This document shows positions 28,186 to 37,653 of a DNA stretch of 64,000 bases, in pieces (the stretch's first letter is position 1; the number at the start of each line of letters is the position of its first letter). A program made the position numbers and the translations under genes. This stretch comes from Betaproteobacteria bacterium (lineage in GTDB: Bacteria > Pseudomonadota > Gammaproteobacteria > Burkholderiales > Usitatibacteraceae), in contig JADJEZ010000002.1 of NCBI GenBank assembly GCA_016708825.1, positions 248,001 through 312,000 on the forward strand, in the 5' to 3' direction. The notes below the pieces were generated by a model. That model was not told the DNA's origin and did not search any database. It saw nothing but the letters and a program-made list of their open reading frames with translations.

Positions 28186-30000
28186 CCTGAGCGTCGTCAC
28201 CTACCGGCCAGAGCCCTCGCTCCTCGCCTCCCTCTTCGCGAGCCTCGCCGAAGCGCGCGCCACGCTCCGCCTGAACCTCCTCGTCCAGGACAACAGCCCC
28301 GAGCCCGACACCGCGGCGACCATCGCATCGATGCCGCAGCTCGAAGGCGACGCTTTCGCGAAGGTCGACGTGCAGCGCTCCGGCGCCAACCTGGGATTCG
28401 GACGCGGTCACAACGCGAACGCGAAGCGCGGCACCGCGCCGTGGCTGCTGGTCGTGAACCAGGACTGCATCGTGGAGCCCGGCGCCCTCGAGCGCCTGGT
28501 GGAGACCGCGGCGAAGGACGACCCGCGCGTCGCCGCGTGGGAGATGCGCCAGATCCCCTACGAGCATCCCAAGGCCTACGACCCCGCGACACTGGATTCG
28601 CCGTGGGTGAGCGGAGCCGCCACGCTCTTTCGCCGCGAGGCGCCTACGAGGCCGTCGGCGGATTCGACGACGCGATCTTCATGTACGGCGAGGACGTCGA
28701 CCTCTCCTGGCGCCTGAGGGCGAAGGGCTGGCGCCTCACCTACCAGCCGCGCTGCGCGGTGGTGCACCGCACCTACCAGGTGGCCGCGGAGGTGAAGCCG
28801 CTGCAGGTCTTCGGCGGGGTGCGCACGAACCTCGGGCTGCGCTTTCGCTTCGGAAGCCTCGCCCGCATCGCCCAGGGCTTCACCATGCTCGCCGCCGAGA
28901 TCCTCACGCCGCGTTCCTTCCCCGGGCGCCGCAGGGGCCTCGCCGTGGCCGGGCTCAAGGCGATCGCGCGTGCGCCGCACTTCCTCTTCTCCCGCGTTGC
29001 CTCGACGAAGGACTTCCGCCCGCATTTCTCGGGATGGGGCTACGAGACGCGGCGCGACGGCGCCTTCCACCCGTTCCCGTCGCGGCGCGCGAGCCCGAAC
29101 CCCGCCCCGCCGAAGGTCTCCATCCTCATCCGCACCGTCGACCGCCCCGCGTGGCTGCGGCAGGCGCTCGCCTCCTGCGTGCACCAGACCCACGAGAACC
29201 TGGAGGTGATCGTGGTCGAGGACGGCGAGAGCTTCTCCCGCGCCATCGTGGACGAGTTCCGCGGCCGGCTCGACCTGCGCTACGAGGCCACGGGGGAGAA
29301 GGTGGGCCGCGCCCGCGCCGGCAACCGCGCGCTCGCACTCGCCACCGGCGAGTGGCTCAACTTCCTCGACGACGACGACGTCTTCTTCGCAGACCATGTC
29401 GAGGTGCTGCTCGCCGCGGCCCGGGCAGCGGGCACCAAGGGAGCCTACGGGTTCGCCTGGGAGACGAAGACGCAGGTTCACGACCGCGACCGCGCCGAGT
29501 ACGATGAAACGATGCACGCCACGGTCCACCGCCAGCCCTTCGACCGGCTCACGCTCTGGCACCACAACTTCCTGCCCATCCAGGCGGTGCTCTTCCACCG
29601 CTCGCTCTTCGAGCGCCACGGCGGCTTCGCGGAGGACATGGACCAGCTCGAGGACTGGAACCTGTGGACGCGCTACACGCTGGAGGACGACTTCGTGCTG
29701 GTGCCGAAGACCACGTCGAAGTATCGGGTGCCCGCCGACACGCGCGGCGCCGCGGACCGGCAGGCGCTGCTCGACCGCGCCTACGAGGACGCGCGGGATC
29801 GCCAGGGCGCGCTTCGCGTCACCATGAGCCCGCGAGCGATCTCCGAGATGGCCGAGCGCTACGCGAGAACCCAGGCCCTGATGCTCGTCACGCGGGAAGA
29901 CGTGCGCCGCTTCGTGGGCTCTTCGGGAGTGCTTTCCCGGCTGGCGGCGTGGCGGCGGCCGGTCGTGGAGCGGCTGCGGCGGCGGGGGTGGCTCAGGTGA
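28172..30000 (+). CDS. Two-domain GT2-family glycosyltransferase, one frameshift
   Basis: About 609 residues with two GT-A domains. The first (LSVVTYRPEPSLLASLFASL; NLGFGRGHNANA; MYGEDVDLSWRLRAKGWRLT) resembles rhamnosyltransferase-type GT2. The second (VSILIRTVDRPAWLRQALAS; LNFLDDDDVFFADHVEVLLA) has a DxD-type DDDD metal motif. A base is missing near 28643 just before YEAVGGFDD. C terminus ends in a basic amphipathic stretch (VVERLRRRGWLR). Start overlaps the GT4 gene by 14 bases. A two-headed enzyme could add two sugars in sequence; that is inference. Confidence 0.85.
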
Positions 30001-30002
30001 GC

Positions 30003-31118
30003 ATGGCGCTGTCGCGGACTGCCGCGAGGACGATCTGGCGCCGTGCCTTCAGCCCCGTGCGGCCGGTCCGCGCGCTCGAGGCGGAGCCGTGGATCATCGA
30101 TGAATTGACCGTCGGATCGCGCGAGATCGCCGTGCGCGGATGGGCTCTCCCGCCGATCCGGCCCGCACCGGGTGCGGCGTTTCTCGTGAACGACAATCGG
30201 CCCGCCTCCATCGAGTATCCGCTGCCCCGGCCGGACGTCGGCCATGCGTTTTGGCGCAGGGACCGATCGGGAGACAGCGGCTTCCGTTTGGTCGCACGAC
30301 CTGTCGGGGAGCCGTACCCCGGCGGCATCCTCCGCGTTTCGCGACCGCGTGCATCACCCGCTTCGCCCGAGGCGGGACGGGACCATTGGTGCTATCCCGA
30401 TCCGGCGAGGCACGCGGATCTGCCGGACGAGAACCGCCGTTTTCGCGTCATCGGAAACCGCGACGCCACCGGGTTCCTGTCCACGGGCTGCACCGATCAT
30501 TTCCGCCTGGACCGCGCATGCAGGGCCTTGTTCGGACACGGGCTCGCGCAGGGCGGCAGGGTGCTCGACTGGGGTGTAGGTTGCGGCCGGATCGCGCGCC
30601 ACCTGCTCGCCGCCGACCCCGACGCGGACCTGGTCGGCTGCGACATCGACCGCGACAATGTCGAGTGGTGCGCCGGGCACCTGCCGGGCGGTCGCTTCGT
30701 GCCGAGCGATCTGCGCCCGCCGCTGCCTTTTCCCGATGGGCATTTTCAGGTGGTCTACGGCGGTCGGTTCACCCACCTGCGCGCGCCGCTCGAGGCGCTG
30801 TGGCTCGAGGAGCTGCGGCGCGTCCTGTCTCCGGGCGGTATCGCCCTGGTGACCGTGCATGGCGCGACGGCGCTGGAGTTCATGGCGTTGGCGCCCGACC
30901 AATGGCTCACCATGCGCGACCGCATCGACGACGAGGGTCTCGTGGAAAGCAGTCCGAACTCGCAATTGGTCGGGTTCGTTCCGAATCCGGAGGAGTACGT
31001 GAACGTGTTCCACTCGCGCCGGCACATCACCCGGTCGTGGCGCCGGCACTTCGACATCGTCCGGATACTTCCGGGCTACGTCTTCACCCACGACCTGGTC
31101 GTCGTGAGGCGTCGATGA
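30003..31118 (+). CDS. Class I SAM-dependent methyltransferase with N-terminal beta domain
   Basis: 371 residues. Residues about 25-115 look like a small beta domain (IIDELTVGSREIAVRGWALP; AAFLVNDNRPASIEYPLPRP) of the sort attached to glycan-modifying enzymes; the rest is a Rossmann methyltransferase with SAM motif VLDWGVGCGRIARHLL and acidic loop VGCDIDRDN. An in-frame GTG at 29997 overlaps the previous stop and could be the true start. Codon choice is somewhat less GC-biased than its neighbours, a weak hint of different ancestry. Substrate unknown; sugar methylation fits the context. Confidence 0.8.
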   Translation: MALSRTAARTIWRRAFSPVRPVRALEAEPWIIDELTVGSREIAVRGWALPPIRPAPGAAFLVNDNRPASIEYPLPRPDVGHAFWRRDRSGDSGFRLVARPVGEPYPGGILRVSRPRASPASPEAGRDHWCYPDPARHADLPDENRRFRVIGNRDATGFLSTGCTDHFRLDRACRALFGHGLAQGGRVLDWGVGCGRIARHLLAADPDADLVGCDIDRDNVEWCAGHLPGGRFVPSDLRPPLPFPDGHFQVVYGGRFTHLRAPLEALWLEELRRVLSPGGIALVTVHGATALEFMALAPDQWLTMRDRIDDEGLVESSPNSQLVGFVPNPEEYVNVFHSRRHITRSWRRHFDIVRILPGYVFTHDLVVVRRR

Positions 31119-32160
31119 ACGAACCGAACGCGGCGGGCGTGTCCGCACTGTCGTTCACCGGCGAGCGTTTCGTCCCCGGCGTGCGCGGCGAGATCTGGGT
31201 CGAGCACTGGCATCGCTATCACTTCGCCTCGCGCTTCGCCACGGGCAAGCGCGTGGTGGATGCGGCCTGCGGGGAGGGATACGGTTCGGCGCTGCTCGCC
31301 CGCACCGCCGCGAGCGTCACCGGTGCGGACCTCTCCGCCGAGGCCATCGCCCACGCGCGCGCCACCTACGCGGGGGTGGCGAACCTGAGCTTCGTCGAGG
31401 CGCCCTGCGCGAAGCTGCCGCTCGCCGACGCCTCGGCCGACCTCTTCGTTTCCTTCGAGACCGTCGAGCACATCGGCGAGCAGGAGGAGTTTCTCGACGA
31501 GATCGCGCGCGTGCTCGCCCACGACGGCCTGCTGCTGCTCTCCTGCCCCAACAAGCGCGAGTACAGCGACCGGCGCGCATTCGCGAACGAGTTCCACGTG
31601 AAGGAGCTCTACCGCGAGGAACTCGACGCCTCGTCGCCCTGCGCTTCCCCCACACCCGCTGGTATGGCCAGCGGCCGAGCTTCTTCTCCGTGATCGCCCC
31701 GGAGCCGCACGCCGAGGCGGGCCACCTCGTGGAGGTGTCGGAAGCGAGCCCCGCCGAGACTGCGCCCGCATTGAACGAACCCCTCTACTTTCTCGTGGCC
31801 GCGAGCCGGTCCGCGGCGACCCTGGGGATGCTTCCTGCGACCCTCTCCGTACTGTCGGACCGCGACGACTGGGCGCACCGCGACTACGAGAAGGTCATGG
31901 GCGAGCTGGGCGTGGCGGGCGAACAGCTCGAGACGCTCTGCAAGCAAGTCGCCGAACTCGGCGAGGCCCGCGCCGAGGCCATGCAATCCCGCGACGAAGC
32001 CCTCGCGTGGGCCGGGCAACTGGAGAGCCGGCTCGCGCAGGCCGAGCGCACGGTCTCGGAGCAGTCCCGCGCGATCGCCGAGCGCGATGGCGAGATCGCG
32101 CGCCGGGGCGGGCTGCGGTGGTGGCTTCGCCTGCCTTTCGCGCGATTCTTCGGGCGATAA
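31115..32160 (+). CDS. Class I SAM-dependent methyltransferase with coiled coil and amphipathic tail, one frameshift
   Basis: About 348 residues. Methyltransferase core with RVVDAACGEGYGSALLA (SAM motif I), VTGADLSAEAIAHAR and ADLFVSFETVEHIGEQEEFL. A missing base near 31633 interrupts it before LVALRFPHTRWYGQRP. From about 257 the chain becomes a coiled coil (GEQLETLCKQVAELGEARAE) and ends with GLRWWLRLPFARFFGR, an aromatic-basic amphipathic tail. ATG overlaps the upstream stop (ATGA). The tail resembles in kind that of the GT4 and GT2 partners. Confidence 0.82.
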
Positions 32161-32167
32161 TCGCCCC

Positions 32168-33385
32168 ATGAATCCCCGCCTCGAACTCCTCAAGCCCTAC
32201 CCCTTCGAAAAACTGCGCGCCCTGCTCGAAGGCGTGACGCCACCGCCGGGACTCGAGCCCGTGAACCTCTCCATCGGCGAGCCGCAGCACCCCACGCCCG
32301 CTCTCCTCACGCAGGCCCTCGCGGAAAATTTCGCGGGCCTCGCGCGCTACCCGCTCACGAAGGGGCTACCGGAACTGCGCGGGGCCATCGCGGCCTGGCT
32401 CGCGCGGCGGCACGGGCTCGCCGCGATCGACGCGGAAACGCAGGTGCTGCCCACGCTGGGCAGCCGCGAGGCGCTGTTCGCGATCGCGCAGGCGATCCTC
32501 GATCCGGGCGAACACGACGCGCTCGTCGTGTGCCCCAACCCGTTCTACCAGATCTACGAGGGTGCGGCGCTCCTGGGCGGCGCGCGGCCCTACTTCGCCA
32601 ATGCCACGGCGGCCCGCGGCTTCGCGCCCGACTGGCAGGCCGTTCCCGAGCACGTCTGGAAGCGCACGCGCCTCATCTTCGCCTGCTCGCCCGGCAACCC
32701 GACCGGCCGCGTGATGCCGCTCGCCGAGTGGGAGCTGCTCTTCGCCCGCGCGGACCGCCACGGCTTCACGATCGTCTCCGACGAGTGCTACAGCGAGATC
32801 CATTTCGACGAGTCGGCCCCGCCCCTGGGCGCGCTGGCCGCGGCGCAAAAGCTCGGGCGCGAGGGGTTCGCGCGGCTCGTGGTGATGGGCTCGCTCTCCA
32901 AGCGCTCAAACGCACCGGGATTGCGCTCGGGGTTCGCCGCCGGGGACGCGGCGCTCCTCAAGAGCTTCCTGCACTACCGCACCTACCACGGCTCGGCCAT
33001 GTCCAACACCGTGCAGCGCGCCTCCATAGCCGCCTGGAACGACGAGGCCCACGTGGCGGAGAACCGGCGCCTCTACCGCGAGAAGTTCGCGGCGTTCTTC
33101 GAACTCGTGAACCCCGTGCTCCCGCTCGCCCGTCCCGAGGCGGCCTTCTATTACTGGGCGGCGGTCCCGGGCGACGAGGAGCAGTTCGCCCGCGACCTCT
33201 ACGCCGCCGCCAACGTCACCGTGCTTCCCGGCAGCTACCTCTCCCGAGAGGCCCACGGGATCAATCCCGGCCGCGGGCACGTGCGCATCGCCCTGGTGTC
33301 GACCGTGGCCGAGGCGGCCGAGGCCGGCCGCCGGATCCGCGCCTTCGTCCCGGCCCGCGCCGCCGCGGGCGCTCCCCACCCCTAG
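32168..33385 (+). CDS. dapC: Succinyldiaminopimelate transaminase
   Basis: PLP aminotransferase of lysine/peptidoglycan precursor synthesis, forming N-succinyl-L,L-diaminopimelate. 405 residues. Conserved: NLSIGEPQHPTPALL, the fold-type I SPGNPTGRV, DECYSEIHFD, and the PLP-binding Lys in MGSLSKRSNAPGLRSGF (about residue 245). dapD and dapE follow within 6 kb, supporting the DapC assignment over other class I aminotransferases. Starts 7 bases after the methyltransferase. Confidence 0.93.
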   Translation: MNPRLELLKPYPFEKLRALLEGVTPPPGLEPVNLSIGEPQHPTPALLTQALAENFAGLARYPLTKGLPELRGAIAAWLARRHGLAAIDAETQVLPTLGSREALFAIAQAILDPGEHDALVVCPNPFYQIYEGAALLGGARPYFANATAARGFAPDWQAVPEHVWKRTRLIFACSPGNPTGRVMPLAEWELLFARADRHGFTIVSDECYSEIHFDESAPPLGALAAAQKLGREGFARLVVMGSLSKRSNAPGLRSGFAAGDAALLKSFLHYRTYHGSAMSNTVQRASIAAWNDEAHVAENRRLYREKFAAFFELVNPVLPLARPEAAFYYWAAVPGDEEQFARDLYAAANVTVLPGSYLSREAHGINPGRGHVRIALVSTVAEAAEAGRRIRAFVPARAAAGAPHP

Positions 33386-33423
33386 GTCCGGCCCGGCGCC
33401 GGTATCGCCCGGCCCCGCGGCCC

Positions 33424-33445
33424 GGCGCGAGGCCCCTCTCGCGCC
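33424..33445 (+). terminator. Hairpin downstream of dapC
   Basis: GGCGCGAG (33424-33431) and CTCGCGCC (33438-33445) form a perfect 8-base stem with a 6-base loop, followed by an AT-rich stretch. Only a short T run follows, so the terminator strength is uncertain. It lies 38 bases after the dapC stop. Confidence 0.5.
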
Positions 33446-33464
33446 CGAATATTTCACCTGTTAT

Positions 33465-33493
33465 TTGACAAATGAAACGCTTTAACGAATATT
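33465..33493 (+). promoter_or_regulatory. Sigma-70-like promoter upstream of the orphan histidine kinase
   Basis: Consensus TTGACA (33465-33470), a 17-base spacer and AATATT (33488-33493) as a poor -10. The -35 lies within the small inverted repeat ATTTGACAAAT, and the box GAATATT occurs at both 33447-33453 and 33487-33493, 40 bases apart. The whole island is much more AT-rich than its surroundings. Confidence 0.5.
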
Positions 33494-33622
33494 CCGGCGA
33501 GGAAGGCCGATCCGGCGCACGGAAAGGCCTGCCGCCGACCCCGGCGCCGGCCCGCCGGGCCCGGGGACCGGACCGCCTGAACGGATTTCGACAAGAGCCG
33601 CGACCCAGCGGAGCAAAGCAGC

Positions 33623-34848
33623 GTGAATGCCAGCCACTTTCCATTGCCGGGACTGCCTGAGGCGACGCGCGAAGCGAACCCGCCGCCGGACGCACGCACC
33701 GGGGCACCCATGAAGGACGATCGCGACGGCCGCCCAGCCCCGGCCTTCCCCGCCGGGTCGCCGCACCCGGCGAGCCCCTCGCCGCCGCCCTGGCCGACCT
33801 GCTGCCCCATGCCGTCTTCGCCAAGGACGCGGGCGGACGCTACCTCCTTTCCAATCGCGCCCACGCGGCGTTGCTCGGCCACCGGGAGGCGGGCGAAGTG
33901 GTCGGCCGGACCGCCACCGAGCTCGGCCGCGGCAACGACCCCCTCGTGCGCTGGATCGAGGGCGCGGCCGGGGAAGGTGGCGCGGAGCGCTCGGCCCTCG
34001 GGCCGGACGGGCGGCCGCGCACCTACCGGGTTCTCACGCGCGCCCTGCCCGCCGAAACCGGCAAGCGACCCGGCCTCCTGGGCGTCGCGGTGGACGTGAC
34101 GGAGGAGTCGCAGCTGCGAAGCGAGATCGAGCAGCACGACCTGAAGCGCCTGCGCGAGCTGGCCGAGCCGAAGCCCGAAGCGGAGGCCTTCGGCTACTCC
34201 GTCTCCCACGACCTGCGCGCACCCGTGCGGGCCGTGTCCGGATTCGCCGAAATCCTGCTCGAGGACCACGGCGAGTCCTTGTCCGACGAGGCGCGCCTGC
34301 TGGTCAAGCGCATCGCCGCCGCCGGCGCGACGATGAGCGCGATGGTCGAGGGGATGCTGAGCCTGTCGCAACTGGGCAGCGTCGAGTTGCAGCGGACCTC
34401 CATCGACCTGTCCGCCCTCGTCCGCGAGGTGTGGGCCGAGGTGCTGCTCGCCGAAAAGGGCCGCGCGGTGGAGTTCCGCGCCGCGGACGGGCTCACCCTC
34501 TGGGCCGATGCATCCCTCGTGCGCAGCGTGATCCAGAACCTGCTCGGCAACGCCTTCAAGTACACCCGCGGCCGGCAGGGCGCGAAGGTCGAGTTCGGGA
34601 TGGCGCACGCCGATGGCGAGGCGCACTTCTTCGTGCGCGACAACGGCTCCGGATTCGACATGGCCCATGCCGGCAGGCTCTTCGGCGTCTTCCACCGCCT
34701 GCACCACGCCCGCGAGTTCGAGGGCACCGGCATAGGACTCGCCACCGCGCAGCGCATCGTGGTCCGCCACGGGGGCCGCATCTGGGCCGAGGCGCGCCCC
34801 GGCGAAGGCGCCACCTTCCGCTTCACCTTCGGGCCGCAACGGTCCTAG
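33623..34848 (+). CDS. PAS-domain sensor histidine kinase (orphan), probable frameshift near the N terminus
   Basis: Soluble kinase, about 408 residues. N-terminal Pro-rich leader, PAS domain from about 50 (DLLPHAVFAKDAGGRYLLSN), linker, HisKA with phospho-acceptor His in GYSVSHDLRAPVRAVSGF, HATPase with N box NLLGNAFKYTRG, DNGSGF and GTGIGLATAQRI. No transmembrane segment and no response regulator beside it. GTG start with GGAG 9 bases upstream; the frame changes near 33770 before the PAS domain, so the start is less certain than the rest. The HisKA-HATPase pair resembles those of phytochrome-like kinases. Confidence 0.83.
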
Positions 34849-34950
34849 GTTGCGCCCCGGCCGGTGGCCGGTCGCGCCCGGTGCAGTCGACCCGGCGCCC
34901 GCGATGCGGCATCCTTACGGGCTTCTCCCCACGAAATCTCCCCAGGAACC

Positions 34951-35772
34951 ATGGAAAAGCTGCAACCCCTCATCGACCAGGCCTTCGAGGACCGCGCCGG
35001 CCTCACACCGAAAAACGCTTCTCCCGCCATCCGCGAGGCCGTCGCCGCAGTCCTCGCCGAACTGGACGCGGGGCGCCTGCGCGTGGCGGAAAAGCGCGGC
35101 GACGAGTGGATCACGCACCAGTGGCTGAAGAAGGCGGTGCTGCTGTCCTTCCGCCTGCGCGACAACGAGATCATGCAGGGCGGCTACACGCACTACTTCG
35201 ACAAGGTCGATTCGAAGTTCGCCCGCTTCTCCCGGGAGGATTTCGCCGCGGGCGGCTACCGCGTGGTGCCGCCGGCGAGCGCGCGCCACGGCGCCTTCAT
35301 CGCGAAGAACGTGGTGCTGATGCCCTCCTACGTGAACATCGGCGCCTACGTGGACGAGGGCGCGATGGTCGACACCTGGGCCACGGTCGGTTCCTGCGCG
35401 CAGATCGGGAAGAACGTGCACCTCTCCGGCGGCGTGGGCATCGGCGGCGTGCTCGAGCCCGTGCAGGCCAACCCCACGATCATCGAGGACGACTGCTTCA
35501 TCGGCGCGCGGAGCGAAGTCGTCGAAGGCGTGATCGTCGGCGCGGGCTCCGTGATCTCCATGGGCGTCTACCTCGGCCAGTCGACCAAGATCTACAACCG
35601 CGCCACGGGGGAAGTCTCCTACGGGAAGATCCCGCCCGGCTCCGTGGTCGTCTCCGGCAACTTGCCGGGGCATGACGGCCGGTATAGTCTCTACTGCGCC
35701 GTGATCATCAAGCAGGTCGACGCGAGAACGCGCGCGAAAACCGGCATCAACGAACTGCTGCGGGGCGACTGA
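34951..35772 (+). CDS. dapD: 2,3,4,5-tetrahydropyridine-2,6-dicarboxylate N-succinyltransferase
   Basis: Succinyl-CoA-dependent step of the diaminopimelate pathway. 273 residues, intact. N-terminal helical domain, then the left-handed beta-helix of hexapeptide repeats from about 105 (VLMPSYVNIGAYVDEGAMVD; WATVGSCAQIGKNVHLSGGV; CFIGARSEVVEGVIVGAGSV). GGAA precedes the ATG. Works directly before DapC and DapE, whose genes are close by on the same strand. Confidence 0.97.
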   Translation: MEKLQPLIDQAFEDRAGLTPKNASPAIREAVAAVLAELDAGRLRVAEKRGDEWITHQWLKKAVLLSFRLRDNEIMQGGYTHYFDKVDSKFARFSREDFAAGGYRVVPPASARHGAFIAKNVVLMPSYVNIGAYVDEGAMVDTWATVGSCAQIGKNVHLSGGVGIGGVLEPVQANPTIIEDDCFIGARSEVVEGVIVGAGSVISMGVYLGQSTKIYNRATGEVSYGKIPPGSVVVSGNLPGHDGRYSLYCAVIIKQVDARTRAKTGINELLRGD

Positions 35773-35839
35773 CGCCTAGCGGTGCCGCCGGGGGCGAGGC
35801 GCCCCTCCCGACAGACATTGCCGGAAACCGGAGACGTCC

Positions 35840-37016
35840 ATGTTCATCGAAAAACTCCTGCAGCTCATGGCCGAGAAGAAGGCGTCCGACATCTTCTTCT
35901 CCGCCGGCTCGCCGATCATGATCAAGATCCAGGGCGTCATGATGCCGGTGAACCCCCAGGTGATGGACGCGGAGCAGACGAAGAAGGTGATCTTCGAGAT
36001 GCTCTCGCCCAACCAGATCGCCATCTTCGAGAAGGACCTGGAGCTGAACCTCTCCAAGCCGATGCCGGGCCTGGGCAACTTCCGCGTGAACGTCTTCTGG
36101 CAGAAGGGATCGGTCGCCTGCGTGATCCGCTTCATCACCTCCGAGATTCCCAAGCTCGAGGACCTGAACCTGCCCCCGGTGCTGCTGCAGCTCGTGATGG
36201 AAAAGCGCGGCCTGGTCCTCGTGGTGGGCGCCACGGGCTCGGGAAAGTCCACGACCCTCGCCTCGATGCTCGACTTCAGGAACCAGATGGTGGCCAACCA
36301 CATCCTCACCATCGAGGACCCGGTCGAGTACGTCTTCACGCCGAAGAAGTGCGTGTTCAACCAGCGCGAGGTGGGCAACGACACGCACGCCTTCCACGAT
36401 GCGCTCCGCAACGCCATGCGCCAGGCGCCGGACTGCATCCTCATCGGCGAGATCCGCGACCAGGAGACGATGCGCATGGCGCTCACCTATGCGCTCTCCG
36501 GGCCACCTCTGCCTCGCCACGCTCCACGCGAACAACTCCTACCAGGCCATGAACCGCGTGATCAGCTTCTTCCCGCTGGAAGTGCGCCCGATGCTGCTCC
36601 AGGATCTGGCCGTGTCGCTGAAGGCCATCGTCTCGCAGCGCCTGGTGCGCACCGTCGACGGCAAGCGCACGCCCGCGGTCGAGGTGCTCCTCAACACGCG
36701 CAACGTCCAGGAAGCGATCGAGAAGGGCGAGGTGGGCGAGGTGAAGGAGATGATGGAAAAGAGCATGTCGCCGGGCTCGCAGACCTTCGAGCAGGATCTT
36801 TTCCGCCTCGTGCGCCAGGGCAGGATCTCCACCGACGACGCGCTCGCCAACGCCGACTCCGCCACCAACCTGGGCCTGCTGCTGGGCAACTCCGGGATCA
36901 TGCCGGCCATGGCGGAGCGGGTGAAGAATCCTGCGCCCGGCCTGGGCAAGGGGCCCGGCGGTCCCTCGTTCAGCGAGTTCAAGATCTCCGAGGATTCCCC
37001 GGAGCCCGGGTACTGA
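35840..37016 (+). CDS. pilU: Type IV pilus twitching ATPase PilU (PilT family), one frameshift
   Basis: Hexameric cytoplasmic ATPase assisting pilus retraction. N-terminal PAS-like part (MAEKKASDIFFSAGSPIMIK), Walker A VVGATGSGKSTTLASML, Asp box LTIEDPVEYVF, Walker B ILIGEIRDQETM, His box HLCLATLHANNSYQAMNRV. An extra G near 36500 breaks the frame between YALSG and HLCLATL; removing it gives 391 residues. Length, the long C terminus and FFSAGSP favour PilU over PilT. No other pilus gene is in the window. Confidence 0.9.
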
Positions 37017-37110
37017 GGGGGCTCCTGCCGGCGGCTTCGGGCGCCCCGGCGGCGGCGGCCGGGGCGTGCGATAAAATGCGCGTTCGCGCACCGCACCCGA
37101 AACGGAAAAG

Positions 37111-37653
37111 ATGAGATCGCTCGAGGAGTCCCTCGCGCAGTACGCGGCCAGCCACCGCGACCGCCGCAACATCGCGACCCATTTCCTCGGCATTCCGCTG
37201 GTGATCTTCTCGGTCGTGCTCGCACTCGCGCTGGTTTCCTTCCCGGCCGGCGGCATCCCCGTCACGCTCGCCGCCGTCGCCTCCATCGGCGCCAGCGCCT
37301 GGTACGTGCGCCTCGATCCGGCCTTCGGCGCCGTGATGGCCGCGGTGCTCTTCCTCATGTGCGCGCTCGCGAGCGAGATCGCGGCACGCGTCCCGGTCGC
37401 CGCGGCCCTTGCGGGCGCGGCCGCGCTCTTCTTCGCCGCGGGCTGGGCCCTGCAGTTTCGCGGCCACCGCTACGAGGGGATGAAACCCGCGTTTCTTTCG
37501 GACGCGAGCCAGCTCCTCCTCGGCCCGCTCTTCCTGTGCGCCGAGGCCGCGTTCTTCTTCGGCACGAGAACGGCGCTGCGCCGGGCGATCGAGCAACGGG
37601 TCGGGCCCACCGTCGCGCGTCGCACGCGCACGGATGCGGCGGGCGCGCGATGA
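37111..37653 (+). CDS. Mpo1-like (DUF962) membrane protein
   Basis: 180 residues. N terminus AQYAASHRDRRNIATHFLGI carries the His/Asn-rich pattern of the YGL010w/Mpo1 family, whose yeast member is an iron-dependent dioxygenase acting on 2-hydroxy fatty acids. Four hydrophobic segments follow (LVIFSVVLALALVSFPAGGI; AVMAAVLFLMCALASEIA; AAALAGAAALFFAAGWALQF; LLLGPLFLCAEAAFFFG) and HRYEGMKPAF. Overlaps dapE by four bases. Catalytic function in bacteria is not established, so only the family call is firm. Confidence 0.8.
   Translation: MRSLEESLAQYAASHRDRRNIATHFLGIPLVIFSVVLALALVSFPAGGIPVTLAAVASIGASAWYVRLDPAFGAVMAAVLFLMCALASEIAARVPVAAALAGAAALFFAAGWALQFRGHRYEGMKPAFLSDASQLLLGPLFLCAEAAFFFGTRTALRRAIEQRVGPTVARRTRTDAAGAR

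Noticed and set aside
25798..28200. 800-codon minus-strand frame across the GT4 gene
   Set aside because: Only its C-terminal 290 codons (the DMT transporter) look like a protein; the rest is the antisense of the GT4 gene.
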